A DNA stretch of 64,000 nt from Akkermansia muciniphila (GTDB lineage: Bacteria; Verrucomicrobiota; Verrucomicrobiia; Verrucomicrobiales; Akkermansiaceae). The stretch's first letter is position 1. Every line of letters starts with the position of its first letter. Positions 34,801-43,071 of this stretch are shown here, piece by piece. Under the pieces are notes generated by a model. It saw only the letters and a list, made by a program, of their open reading frames with translations. It was not told the origin of the DNA and ran no database searches. Made by a program: the position numbers and the translations under genes. The stretch is taken from assembly GCF_002884975.1 (NCBI RefSeq), contig NZ_PJKB01000003.1:62001-126000 (forward strand). The letters run 5' to 3'.

Positions 34801-35386
34801 GCGCCTGCGTCAGATCTGCTGCCACCCCGGCCTGGTGGACCCGAAGTACGCCAAGGAAGACAGCGCCAAGATGACCGCCCTGTTCTACCTGCTGGACCAG
34901 CTCCGGGAAGAAGGGCACAAGGTGCTCGTCTTCTCCCAGTTCGTCTCCATGCTGGAAATCATCAAGAACCGGCTGGAAGCGGAAAACAGGCCGCTTAACT
35001 ACCTTACCGGCCAGACCAAGGACCGCCGCGGGGAAATTGAAAAATTCCAGACTACCAAGGACCCGTCCGTCTTCCTGCTCTCCCTGAAAGCGGGGGGCGC
35101 CGGCCTCAACCTTACTTCCGCCTCCTACGTGGTCCTGTATGACCCGTGGTGGAACCCGGCCGTGGAAAGCCAGGCTATTGACCGTACGCACCGCATCGGC
35201 CAGAAGAACAAGGTGATCGCCTACCGCCTGCTGACGAAGGACTCCGTGGAAGAAAAAATCCGCATCCTCCAGCACCAGAAAAACCAGCTCGTCGCCAACG
35301 TGCTGGGCGACGAAGGCTTCACCTCCAGCCTGGGCATTGACGACCTCAACTTCATCCTCAACCACGGGGACGACGAAGAAGGCTAA
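31871..35386 (+). CDS. SNF2-family DEAD/DEAH-box helicase
   Basis: A 1171-residue SNF2-type ATPase of the bacterial HepA/RapA-like group. The ~700-residue N-terminal half contains several charged, helix-rich segments and no visible zinc-coordinating cluster. The motor starts with DDMGLGKTIQSI (Walker A near residue 725). Motif II reads DEGQ rather than DEAH, common in this group. Motifs III-VI include LSGTPIENRLLDMW, LVFSQFVSMLEI, LSLKAGGAGLNLT and IDRTHRIGQ. It probably remodels protein-DNA or transcription complexes. It has a long terminator region before the ApaG gene. Confidence 0.9.
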   Translation: MSMALNPDRATLNFLNAFPEEIRLRGEKLQKDGAVTQIFGNHLYIQGRVEDAHGVHRVNLRLQGNRWFGACSTEDEDLAGAAMYAAMLERMYRGQDLPESPNELNDVPLLDILEEKLGRELDDKEADYVSKLEKRYRRFAIEQEIHDHDMVRLNPRWEIVSYDPLELWPVPPTNILEFWNYIAYAFNKRRLPYPEFMESITDLEKIQRKIHEWERSREVGTWYDRIQSVNERPPQPPRGELFMRLVSTINEGHFEYRHSLKQDWIPVREKQDLDHLENLHERAAVRMDAQTEILLVALSDYARAEDALTLDLDQEAACALMNKLFHQPALKGYLVNLDENYFKVVDEPLKWICQDDPIEPDCYALQLATSTGINVSHSVRQLPGQQELYQSDETVFPGPPRWLESTEVEPRYSIPKQVIDSLEGVEFLRKIGASLPPSMEDRVVDIDLRGTFDMKIVRGLTSAETEHVLCEVSAKDASGYRTEKLGKDGWDVAHQEPMKNKALLRFIREHLYPIPGLLEEMGFSYDPQVGAFKARVTRQFPEKFAEWAKQLPEELTVNMDDKLKTLLADPVAAAVRFEVVNQEIDWFDLRIVIDVEGVQLSKEQIRALVAARGGYVRMDDGGWMRLEIKLDNDQRDAVTRLGLDPFDLSGETHRMHAMQLADPKAAEVFDPKAWKRIKDRTAEIKIDVKPDVPSQLQATLRPYQVDGFHFLAYLATNGFGGILADDMGLGKTIQSITYVLWLREEFARKNKSKKKIAVPPVLIVCPKSVLDVWAGETEKFAPGVRVLVIRSKDQANLDDIRKNYDMVVVNYAQLRVCGETLNQIKWLTVILDEGQQIKNPDSKAAKAAREIVSYNRLVLSGTPIENRLLDMWSLMAFSMPGVLGSRSYFKKRFDKRKDPQSQNRLAARLKPFLLRRTKSQVAKDLPPRTEEEVYAKMEGIQSQLYKAELRRIQQALLGLDSDESVKKNSFAILQGLMRLRQICCHPGLVDPKYAKEDSAKMTALFYLLDQLREEGHKVLVFSQFVSMLEIIKNRLEAENRPLNYLTGQTKDRRGEIEKFQTTKDPSVFLLSLKAGGAGLNLTSASYVVLYDPWWNPAVESQAIDRTHRIGQKNKVIAYRLLTKDSVEEKIRILQHQKNQLVANVLGDEGFTSSLGIDDLNFILNHGDDEEG

Positions 35387-35492
35387 GCCGATGGCGGTGA
35401 TTAGAGAGTAGTGATTAAAGAATAGTTATAACCCCCGGGCATTTGTCCGCTAATTCTTTCTCTGTTCCCTCTTATCCCTAACCATTACCTAT

Positions 35493-35526
35493 AAAAAAGC
35501 CCCGCAATCAGTTGCGGGGCTTTTTT
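35493..35526. terminator. Bidirectional terminator between helicase and apaG
   Basis: Perfect 15-bp arms AAAAAAGCCCCGCAA and TTGCGGGGCTTTTTT with a 4-nt loop. Confidence 0.92.
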
Positions 35527-35529
35527 ATT

Positions 35530-35916
35530 TCACCATTTAAGGCTGACGGGGTCCGTATGGTAAAGAATGCCGGCCTCATCCCGGACCAGAAGAGTCAACT
35601 GGATGCGCGCCGGAAGACGCAGCATCTGGAGGCCATTAAACGCAAAAATCTGTCCCTGGCACAGCAGCGGACGGGAACCGAACAGTTCATCCCCTTCTAT
35701 CACTTGCGTGCCGTCTTCATGGGAACGAACAGTCCACTTCTTGCCGATGATGCGCACAGCGCCGTCCCCCGTGTTGCGGATGCTCACATTGTAGGGCACG
35801 GGAATGCGCCCGTCCTCCCTCACCATCCGCTCCAGCTTTTCATCCCGGGAATACAGGCTGCGCGGCGTAAGGCGCACTTCCAGGCTGGTCAGGAGGGGAA
35901 GAACCATACGGAACAT
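35530..35916 (-). CDS. apaG: ApaG domain protein
   Basis: A 128-residue protein with the immunoglobulin-like ApaG fold. The recognisable core is PYNVSIRNTGDGAVRIIGKKW, then HEDGTQVIEGDELFGSRPLLCQG. The C-terminal strands (ARIQLTLLVRDEAG) diverge from the usual Gly-rich GxMxGxY element. ApaG proteins bind divalent metals or nucleotides and affect metal homeostasis; the role here is uncertain. It lies 6 bp after a secreted hypothetical protein gene in the same operon. Confidence 0.72.
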   Translation of the reverse strand: MFRMVLPLLTSLEVRLTPRSLYSRDEKLERMVREDGRIPVPYNVSIRNTGDGAVRIIGKKWTVRSHEDGTQVIEGDELFGSRPLLCQGQIFAFNGLQMLRLPARIQLTLLVRDEAGILYHTDPVSLKW

Positions 35917-35922
35917 GCGAGA

Positions 35923-36813
35923 CTATGATTCCACGGGGGCCAGAGCCGCTTTCATCAGCTCCAGCGTCGTCTTGCGGATGGCTTCCACACCCTCCCTGGT
36001 GGGCTTGGCTTCCGGGGCCAGCGTCATCTGTTCCTGCAATGTCGTGAGCAGGCTCATGATTTTCGCAATATCCCGGCGTTCCTTCATTTCCGGTTCCACG
36101 CCGTCCAGAATATAATGGAAGTATTCCGGCACGTCCGGCTGGAAAATGACCTTCGCCTTGTCCTCCGCAAACTTGTTGTCCAGCGCGGCGGTGGCGGCGT
36201 CCAGCGCGCGAATCCACCCGCCCAGGCCGATCAGGTTCGCCATGTCGGAATCCCGCAGGGAGGCAAGCTCCTGCTCCACGTCGGACTGGATAAGGGCCAG
36301 GTTATTCTTGAAGCTGCTCAAATCCCCGTCTTCCGCGTTTTTCAGCAGGCTGGCGGCGTGGCGGTTCACCCGCTCCCCGGCGCCGATGGCCTTTGCGTAG
36401 CTGGAGAGGTCCAGCGCAATGGGCTTCACCTCGTTCATCTTGCCGCACTGCACGATCACGAATCCGTCCGCCATCATGCCGCCCAGCTGAAGGGCCAGGG
36501 AGCAGCGGTCCATGGGCGGCCGTTCCGGGCGGGCGCGCAGAGCCACATCCTCCGGAATTTCCGGAAGGCCTTCCAGGTCCTCAAAAATCTTGCGGATGGA
36601 AGGCGCGGTAAATTCATTAATGCCCAGCTCCTCGTTCATGTGGGAATCATCCAGCAGGCGTTCCGGAATGGCCGGCTGGCACTCCTTGCCGGACGGCGGC
36701 GTCTGAACGTCCAGCACGGCATCCACCTTCTCCGGGGCTTCCTGCTTTGGAGCGGCAAATGCCATTCCTCCCGTGACGGATACGGCCGCGGCCATCAGAT
36801 ACAATCTCTTCAT
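35923..36813 (-). CDS. Hypothetical secreted helical protein
   Basis: A 296-residue protein with a Sec signal peptide (MKRLYLMAAAVSVTGGMAFA) and no recognised domain. The mature part is acidic and alpha-helical, with repeated charged heptad-like stretches (AGERVNRHAASLLKNAED, DVEQELASLRDSDMANL). The ATG at 36813 is preferred to a TTG four codons upstream. Two cysteines in MDRCSLALQLGG and FVIVQCGKM could form a disulfide. Codon use is like its neighbours. It may be a periplasmic protein specific to the lineage. Confidence 0.7.
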   Translation of the reverse strand: MKRLYLMAAAVSVTGGMAFAAPKQEAPEKVDAVLDVQTPPSGKECQPAIPERLLDDSHMNEELGINEFTAPSIRKIFEDLEGLPEIPEDVALRARPERPPMDRCSLALQLGGMMADGFVIVQCGKMNEVKPIALDLSSYAKAIGAGERVNRHAASLLKNAEDGDLSSFKNNLALIQSDVEQELASLRDSDMANLIGLGGWIRALDAATAALDNKFAEDKAKVIFQPDVPEYFHYILDGVEPEMKERRDIAKIMSLLTTLQEQMTLAPEAKPTREGVEAIRKTTLELMKAALAPVES

Positions 36814-36948
36814 AACAAAACTCAAAAAGGTTAAGCAAAACGGAATATGTCTTGACTCTCGCCCTATGGTGTCTTATACGGGCGTCACGTCAAGGAAATC
36901 CCCAGCCCCTGACGCAGAAAGATACCAAACACCCTTGTCCGTCCCAGC

Positions 36949-38466
36949 ATGTCTTTAAATTACAACTTTATCTGGCTCTTGTGCTATCTTCTGGTTCTCG
37001 TCGGTCTGGCCGGATACGGCTTCCACCGTTTAAGCATCGTTTACCTGTACTGGAAGAACCGCAACAACAAGCCCCAGCCCAAGTCCCATTTCCAGGAACT
37101 GCCCGTCGTTACGGTCCAGCTTCCCATGTTCAATGAAAAATTCGTCGTGGACCGCCTTCTGGAATCCGTAGCGGCCCTTGACTACCCACAGGACAAGCTG
37201 GAAATCCAGATTCTGGACGATTCCACGGATGACACTACGGAACAGTGCTACCGCAAGGTGGAGGAACTGAAGGCCCGCGGCTTTGACGCCGTGTGCATCC
37301 ACCGCACGGACCGCACGGGCTTCAAGGCCGGCGCGCTGGAAGCGGCTACCAAGGTGGCCAAAGGGGAGTTCCTGCTGATTCTGGACGCCGACTTCGTTCC
37401 GGAACCGGACCTCCTGCAGAAGACCATCCACTTCTTTACGGATGAAGGCGTGGGCCTCGTCCAGACCCGCTGGGGCCACATCAACCGGGAATACAACCTT
37501 CTCACCCGCGTTCAGGGCATGTACCTGGACGGCCACTTTGCCATGGAACAGACGGCGCGCAACCGCTCCGGCCGTTTCTTCACCTTCAACGGCACCGCCG
37601 GCATGTGGCGCAAGTGCGTAATCGGGGACGCAGGCGGCTGGTCCCATGACACCCTGACGGAAGACATGGACCTTTCCTACCGCGTCCAGCTCAAGGGATG
37701 GCGCTTCATCTACCTGAACGACGTCGTCACCCCGGCGGAACTTCCCGTGGACATGGACGGCTTCAAGTCCCAGCAGCACCGCTGGACCAAAGGCTCCATC
37801 CAGGTCTGCCAGAAAATCCTGCTGGACATCTGGCGTTCCAAGGCCCCCCTCAAGGCCAAGGTGGAAGCCACCACGCACCTTACCTGCAATTACTCCTACC
37901 TCCTTCTCGCCCTGCTCTGCTTCCTGGTGTACCCCATCTGCACCCAGCGCATCCCGGAAAATGAAACGGTGTTCATGTGGTTCGTCAACGTGGCCCTGTT
38001 CTTCATGACCAGCGTGGCCGTCTGCATCTTCTACATGAGCGCCCAGATCGTGGTGCGTCCCAAATCCTGGTGGAAGGAATTGCCGTACCTGCCGCTCCTC
38101 CTCACGCTGAGCGTAGGCATGGCGGTGAACAACGCCAAGGCCGTTCTGGAAGCCATTTTCGGCCATCAGTCCGCCTTCGTCCGCACGCCCAAATACGGCG
38201 TGGACCAGAAGGAAGACAGGCAGCACGTCTCCCAGCTCAAGCGCAATGGTTATAAAGCCATCAAGTCCGTCGTCATTCCCGTGCTGGAAATCGCCTGCGG
38301 CACCTTCTTCCTGAACCTGATCATCATCATGATCCGCCAGGGCCATTATCTTTCCCCCATCCTGATGATTCCCTTCCTGGGCTTCTACTACACGGGATTC
38401 TGTTCCCTGGGCCGCATGATCTCCAACCTGCTGCCCGCCAGACAAACTGCCAAAGCCAAAAACTGA
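36949..38466 (+). CDS. Processive family 2 glycosyltransferase (cellulose/mannan synthase-like)
   Basis: A 505-residue membrane glycosyltransferase. After an N-terminal helix, the GT2 domain shows VTVQLPMFNEKFVVDRLL, ILDDSTDDT, ILDADFVPEPDLL (D,D residues), TEDMDLSYR and the processivity motif QQHRW. The C-terminal half has four or more membrane helices. The overall layout is closest to CslA/mannan-synthase- or beta-glucan-synthase-like enzymes. It is followed 10 bp later by an L,D-transpeptidase. The polymer made cannot be stated from sequence. Confidence 0.88.
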   Translation: MSLNYNFIWLLCYLLVLVGLAGYGFHRLSIVYLYWKNRNNKPQPKSHFQELPVVTVQLPMFNEKFVVDRLLESVAALDYPQDKLEIQILDDSTDDTTEQCYRKVEELKARGFDAVCIHRTDRTGFKAGALEAATKVAKGEFLLILDADFVPEPDLLQKTIHFFTDEGVGLVQTRWGHINREYNLLTRVQGMYLDGHFAMEQTARNRSGRFFTFNGTAGMWRKCVIGDAGGWSHDTLTEDMDLSYRVQLKGWRFIYLNDVVTPAELPVDMDGFKSQQHRWTKGSIQVCQKILLDIWRSKAPLKAKVEATTHLTCNYSYLLLALLCFLVYPICTQRIPENETVFMWFVNVALFFMTSVAVCIFYMSAQIVVRPKSWWKELPYLPLLLTLSVGMAVNNAKAVLEAIFGHQSAFVRTPKYGVDQKEDRQHVSQLKRNGYKAIKSVVIPVLEIACGTFFLNLIIIMIRQGHYLSPILMIPFLGFYYTGFCSLGRMISNLLPARQTAKAKN

Positions 38467-38476
38467 CACCTTCCCC

Positions 38477-39316
38477 ATGCCTGCGCCTCTCTCGCAAGCA
38501 GCACGCCTGATTCAACTCGCCGGCGCCGCCTTCGCGGTGCTCGGCGCCCTGGTTTCCTGCTCCCGTCCGGATTACCAGCCCACCGCCATCGTCAAGGATG
38601 GCGCGGTCGTTAGCGTCAGGGACCAGAAAATGGCCGTCATGCGCAACGGCCGCGTTATAAAAACCTATCCCGTCAGCACCTCCAAATTCGGTCTGGGAGA
38701 CAAGAAAGGGAGTTGCCGCACTCCTCTGGGCGCCCACCGCATCGCGTCCAAGATAGGCACCGGACAACCCAAGGGCATGGTGTTTAAAAGCCGCAAACCC
38801 ACCGGGGAATGCGTGGCGCCCAATTCTCCGGGGCGCGACCCCATCGTCACCCGCATCATGTGGCTGGCGGGCATGGAAGCCCGGAACCGGAACGCCCACT
38901 CCCGCCTGATTTACATCCATGGCACGGCGGAGGAACGCACCATCGGCACGCCCGCCTCCTACGGCTGCGTCCGGATGAAGAGCAATGACGTGTATGAGGC
39001 CTTCAACCTGCTTCAGACCGGAGACCCCGTCGTGATCGAACGCTGCTCCATTGACGCCTCCCTGAAAGCCCTGGCCCAGTCTGAGAAAACGCAGGATTCC
39101 TCCCTGCTGGTCATGGCGCCGGCTCCCGTGGAAGAAATCAATACGGCTTCCATCATTTCCCACCGCCGCCGCGCCTCCCGCCCGCCTGCCGTAGCGCTTT
39201 CCCGCAAACATCCGGCCTCCGCCGGGAAAAAGGCCGCGTCCTCCAAACGGGCGGCGGTCCGCAAGACGGCCAGGAGTCCCAGGCCCGCCAGGGGAACCCG
39301 CTACAGCTTGCGCTGA
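38477..39316 (+). CDS. L,D-transpeptidase (YkuD) lipoprotein
   Basis: A 279-residue protein with an N-terminal signal ending in LVSCSRPD, a lipobox-like sequence (Cys as lipidation site). The YkuD domain carries the catalytic motif HGTxxxxxIGxxxSYGCVRM (active Cys in SYGCVRM). Such enzymes form 3-3 peptidoglycan cross-links or attach proteins to the wall. After residue ~200 a Lys/Arg/Ala-rich, low-complexity tail follows (KHPASAGKKAASSKRAAVRK), which may bind the wall or polymers. It is co-directional with the glycosyltransferase, 10 bp away. Confidence 0.88.
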   Translation: MPAPLSQAARLIQLAGAAFAVLGALVSCSRPDYQPTAIVKDGAVVSVRDQKMAVMRNGRVIKTYPVSTSKFGLGDKKGSCRTPLGAHRIASKIGTGQPKGMVFKSRKPTGECVAPNSPGRDPIVTRIMWLAGMEARNRNAHSRLIYIHGTAEERTIGTPASYGCVRMKSNDVYEAFNLLQTGDPVVIERCSIDASLKALAQSEKTQDSSLLVMAPAPVEEINTASIISHRRRASRPPAVALSRKHPASAGKKAASSKRAAVRKTARSPRPARGTRYSLR

Positions 39317-39422
39317 ACCTCCTTTTCCGCCATTCTTCCGGCGTTCATGTTTCCATCCCCTCCTGACATGGCTGTTTGAACGCATGGTTGCCTGCATCCG
39401 TCACATTTGTTAACGTACACTT

Positions 39423-39986
39423 ATGGCGATGATGGAACATGAAGATATCAGCAATGAAAACCTGGCGGGCCACCTTCTGGTCTCCGCCCCCTACCTGGAA
39501 GGCGGCGGTTTCTACCACTCCGTGATCTTTCTGAGCCGGGTGGAGGAGGAATTCGTCATCGGCCACATCCTGAACCATCCCGCCGGCATGAACGTGGGGG
39601 AAGTGGCGCGCCATACGGACATTCCGGAATGCCTTTACACCGTTCCCATTTTCAAGGGAGGGCCCGTGGAGCGCAACCAGCTCATTTTCGCTGCCTTCGC
39701 CCGTACGGATGATAAACTGCGCGTCCAGTTCCATCTTCAGGAAGAACAGGCCCTGGAATATGCAGAGGACCCCCATGTGGCGCTGCGCGCGTATGTGGGC
39801 CACAGCGGGTGGACGCCGTCCCAGCTCCGCCGGGAACTGAACGACCGGGCCTGGTACGTGTCCCCCATGGTGCCGGATATCTGCCTGGAACCGGATTCCT
39901 CCAAGGTCTGGGCCATGGCCATGCGCCGCCTCTCCCCGCTGCACCACATCATGAGCCATGCCCCCGCACAGCCTTCCCTGAATTGA
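39423..39986 (+). CDS. YqgE/AlgH family protein (UPF0301)
   Basis: A 187-residue protein of the YqgE/AlgH family, whose function is unclear. It has LAGHLLVSAPYLEGGGFYHSV, the FVIGHILNHPAGM segment and GPVERNQLIFA, all typical, and GHSGWTPSQLRREL in the C-terminal half. It is followed 10 bp later by a YggS-family gene. The ATG at 39423 gives MAMMEHED; the second or fourth Met is an alternative. Confidence 0.88.
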   Translation: MAMMEHEDISNENLAGHLLVSAPYLEGGGFYHSVIFLSRVEEEFVIGHILNHPAGMNVGEVARHTDIPECLYTVPIFKGGPVERNQLIFAAFARTDDKLRVQFHLQEEQALEYAEDPHVALRAYVGHSGWTPSQLRRELNDRAWYVSPMVPDICLEPDSSKVWAMAMRRLSPLHHIMSHAPAQPSLN

Positions 39987-39996
39987 ACCATCCATC

Positions 39997-40692
39997 ATGA
40001 GCATCCAACAGAATCTGGAACACATTCTCTCCCGCATCCGCTCCGCGGAACGCCGCGCCGGGCGTCCGGAAGGGTCCGCCCGCCTGGTCGCCGTCAGCAA
40101 GACATTCCCGGCTGAAGACGTCAGGACCTGCCATGATGCGGGCCAGCGCGTTTTTGGAGAAAACAGGGTTCAGGAGGCCCTGGGAAAAATCCCCTCCCTT
40201 CCCCCGGATACGGAATGGCATCTCATCGGCCCCCTGCAGCGCAACAAGGTGCGCAAGGCCATGGAGCATTTCACGCTGATCCACGCAGTGGATTCCCTGC
40301 GCCTGGCGCAGTTCATGAATACCGTGGCGCAGGAGACGGGCAAACGCCCCCGCATCCTGCTGGAGGTGAACGTAGGGGATGAAAACAGCAAATTCGGCTT
40401 TTCCCCGGAGGCCCTGGAGCGGGAATGGCCGGAGCTGGCCGCCCTGGACCACCTTGAAATCGCAGGCCTCATGTGCATCCCTCCCCCGGTGGAAAATCCG
40501 GAGGAAGCGCGCCCCTATTTCCGCCGCCTGAGGGAGCTGAAGGAGACTCTTTCCCGCAAGGGGGGAGCCCCGCTGACGGAGCTTTCCATGGGCATGAGCC
40601 ATGACTTTGAAACAGCCGTGGAAGAGGGCGCCACCCTCGTCCGTGTGGGCACCGCCATTTTCGGCGGGCGCTCCTATGCTCCGGCTCCGTGA
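39997..40692 (+). CDS. YggS-family PLP homeostasis protein
   Basis: A 231-residue alanine-racemase-like PLP-binding protein (YggS/PROSC) that helps buffer free pyridoxal phosphate. The PLP lysine lies in LVAVSKTFPAEDVR, followed by FGENRVQEALGKIP and the WHLIGPLQRNKVRK segment. Near the C-terminus LSMGMSHDFETAVEEGATLVR completes the fold. It follows yqgE by 10 bp. Confidence 0.93.
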   Translation: MSIQQNLEHILSRIRSAERRAGRPEGSARLVAVSKTFPAEDVRTCHDAGQRVFGENRVQEALGKIPSLPPDTEWHLIGPLQRNKVRKAMEHFTLIHAVDSLRLAQFMNTVAQETGKRPRILLEVNVGDENSKFGFSPEALEREWPELAALDHLEIAGLMCIPPPVENPEEARPYFRRLRELKETLSRKGGAPLTELSMGMSHDFETAVEEGATLVRVGTAIFGGRSYAPAP

Positions 40693-40778
40693 TTTAGTTG
40701 GACAGAAGGAAAGGCGGCGTGTAGGTTTGTTCCGGAAGAACGGGAGGTTCCCGGACGGTTCATTGATCTCATCACCCC

Positions 40779-42446
40779 ATGCTGACAGGAGGAAAAAACG
40801 TAATTCCGCATGCGGTGCGGGACGTAGCGGATGCCGCCGCGGCATTTTCCGCCCGCATTGGCCCGGACCGCCATTTTGATTCCCAGGAAGCCGTGGAGGA
40901 AGCCCTGGCGGAATGCTGCTCTCCGCAGAACGTCGCCGTCATCGGCATGACGGGTTCCGGAAAATCCTCCACGCTGGACGCCCTGGCCGGGGAACGCTTC
41001 TGTTCCCGCGTTTCCAGTGAGGCCACGCTGGTGCGCTGGCAGTACAGGCCCCACCCGGCCCCACATACCCATGAATGGGTTCTGGACCTTTTTTACCCGT
41101 CGGATGCCCTGCTGAATCTTGAGTTCTGGGACACCATCGGCCTGGAGCAGGAGGACGCCCCCCGGAAGCTGAAGCACATCGTCCCCAAATCAGACGCCAT
41201 CCTCGTGGTCATTTCCGCCCGGGAAGGCAGCCAGGCCGTCCTTTGGGATTATCTCCAGACGCTGGAGAAACGGCTCCGTTCCCGCATGGTACTTGTCATC
41301 ACCCATGCGGAACTGCTTTCCTTTGACCAGCTCCAGTCCCTGAAGGAAGAGCTGCGCGCCACCTCCCGTGAACGCCTGGGCGTGCAGCTCCCCCTGTACC
41401 CCGTCACTACCGCCGGAGACCAGGCGGGGGAAGGAGTGGAAGCGCTGAGAACCTGCGTTCAGGAGGTCCTGAAACGCAGCCCGCTGACGGACAAGCGTGT
41501 GGAGCGCCTCCTGCTGGCCACGGACAGCCTTCTGGAAGAACAGGGGAAGGTGCTTAATGAACTGCACCGTCTTTCCAAGATGGATTCCGGCTTCCTGACC
41601 GCCATTGACCGGGAGATCGACCGCATCCAGCTTCAGATGGAGGATGAAATGCCTGCCAGGCTCAAGGCATACGCCCAGTACGTGCAGGACTGCGTGCCGC
41701 GGCTGGGGAAAAAGTCAGCCCGGCAGATGGGGCGCTTCCTTTCCATACGGCGCACGATGATCCTGCACAAGCTCCCTCCCGTCATTGATGAATGGTTTTA
41801 TGAACTGGTCAAGTCCGGCATTGAGGAGCGGCACGCGTATTACAACAAGGAGTTTCTCAACATCTGCCAGACCCATTGGAACCATGTGCGCCCCCGTGTG
41901 AAGGAGCAGTGGGACTGCGACATAGGCGATTTCCCCACCGCCAGACTCCAGGCGGACCTGGAGGTGTACAAGGAACGCCTGGGCCGTTCCATTTACATGC
42001 CCCTGAAGGATTTCGGCATCAAGCCGTGCCTCAGCAAGCTGTTTCTGGACCAGGAGGATGTGATGAGAACGGAACTCAAGCTGATGCTCGTCATGGTGAT
42101 TCTAGGGGCCCTGCTGGGCTGCTTTGGAGAGCATGCGGCGGGGTTCGCCTGCCTGGCCGCGGCGCTGGCCGTCTGGGTGGGCGGCAACGTGGGGCTGGCC
42201 TGGATGCAGTTCCGCCTGTCACGCCAGATCGTGGCCGCGGCGGCGGAAATGCACGTTGCCGTGGAATGCGGATTGCGCACGCCCCTGTATGAAGCCATGA
42301 TCAGCGGCCTTTCCGACTACCGCAAACTGTACGCGGACATTCGCGGGCAGGTTGCCGGCGGCGTGGAGCACCTCCAGCCCCTGCTGAACGCCCGCTACGA
42401 TTTGTTCTACAAGCTGACGGTCCAGAAGCACCGCTTCCGCATTTAG
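40779..42446 (+). CDS. Dynamin-like GTPase with C-terminal membrane anchor
   Basis: A 555-residue GTPase. The P-loop is VIGMTGSGKSSTLD (G1), and the G3 motif is in EFWDTIGLEQED. The usual G4 NKxD is replaced by ITHAELLS, so nucleotide specificity or activity could differ from classical GTPases. The middle part is a long helical stalk (MDSGFLTAIDREIDRIQLQ and onward). A hydrophobic hairpin at about residues 425-470 (MLVMVILGALLGCFGE, then FACLAAALAVWVGG) suggests membrane association. It resembles bacterial dynamin-like or YjeQ/Era-linked membrane GTPases; the precise family is uncertain. Confidence 0.72.
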   Translation: MLTGGKNVIPHAVRDVADAAAAFSARIGPDRHFDSQEAVEEALAECCSPQNVAVIGMTGSGKSSTLDALAGERFCSRVSSEATLVRWQYRPHPAPHTHEWVLDLFYPSDALLNLEFWDTIGLEQEDAPRKLKHIVPKSDAILVVISAREGSQAVLWDYLQTLEKRLRSRMVLVITHAELLSFDQLQSLKEELRATSRERLGVQLPLYPVTTAGDQAGEGVEALRTCVQEVLKRSPLTDKRVERLLLATDSLLEEQGKVLNELHRLSKMDSGFLTAIDREIDRIQLQMEDEMPARLKAYAQYVQDCVPRLGKKSARQMGRFLSIRRTMILHKLPPVIDEWFYELVKSGIEERHAYYNKEFLNICQTHWNHVRPRVKEQWDCDIGDFPTARLQADLEVYKERLGRSIYMPLKDFGIKPCLSKLFLDQEDVMRTELKLMLVMVILGALLGCFGEHAAGFACLAAALAVWVGGNVGLAWMQFRLSRQIVAAAAEMHVAVECGLRTPLYEAMISGLSDYRKLYADIRGQVAGGVEHLQPLLNARYDLFYKLTVQKHRFRI

Positions 42447-42480
42447 CCCTTCTTCCCCTTCGTGAAGACGCAGGCCTGCA

Positions 42481-43071
42481 TTATTCCGCATCCGGCGTGA
42501 TCACCATGTCCACATGCCTGTCATGAGCTTCCATGGGCAGGTCATCCAGGAGCTGGCAGGGAAAGCAGACTCCCGCCAGCGGCACTCCCGCAGCCGGACC
42601 GACCAGCAGGGTATCATAAAATCCGCCGCCATATCCCAGCCGCTTGCCGTCCCGCGTGAAAGCGGCGCCCGGCAGCACGATTAAATCCATTTCCCCGGGG
42701 TGCAGTTCCGGGCACGCCGGACCCGGCTCGCGAATGTCCCAGCACCCCGCCACAAACTCCCCGCAGTGGCACACGCGGTGAAAACTCAACGTCCTGCCCT
42801 CATGCACCAGCGGGAAATACCATTCCCGGTCCGGCAGCATGTCCAGCAGGGGCAGCAGGTCCACCTCCCCCGGCCTGGCGGCAAAAATGGCGATGCGGTA
42901 AAAATCCCTCTCCTGCGCCAGGGCCGCCACCCGGCGGCAGATGGAGCGGGACATGGCTTCCAGGGAAGCGGCGTCCAACGCTCCTATTCTGGCGCGTATC
43001 ATGCGGCGCACTTCCCGCTTGGCAGCCGCTTGGCCGCCTATTGTTCCGGGTTGGGGTGTTTTTCCTTCCAT
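42481..43071 (-). CDS. 5-formyltetrahydrofolate cyclo-ligase
   Basis: A 196-residue enzyme that turns 5-formyl-THF into 5,10-methenyl-THF using ATP. The N-terminal KREVRRMIRARIGALD is a conserved basic start. The central part has DLIVLPGAAFTRDGKRLGYGGGFYD, a family hallmark (the GYGGGFYD loop). The ATG at 43071 overlaps the end of the ABC ATPase gene by 34 bp; later Met codons lie within the conserved N-terminal helix. It forms an operon with the ABC gene. Confidence 0.85.
   Translation of the reverse strand: MEGKTPQPGTIGGQAAAKREVRRMIRARIGALDAASLEAMSRSICRRVAALAQERDFYRIAIFAARPGEVDLLPLLDMLPDREWYFPLVHEGRTLSFHRVCHCGEFVAGCWDIREPGPACPELHPGEMDLIVLPGAAFTRDGKRLGYGGGFYDTLLVGPAAGVPLAGVCFPCQLLDDLPMEAHDRHVDMVITPDAE

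Noticed and set aside
31730-35365. 1211-residue open frame opposite the SNF2 helicase
   Set aside because: No domain pattern; the plus-strand helicase with complete motifs explains the region.
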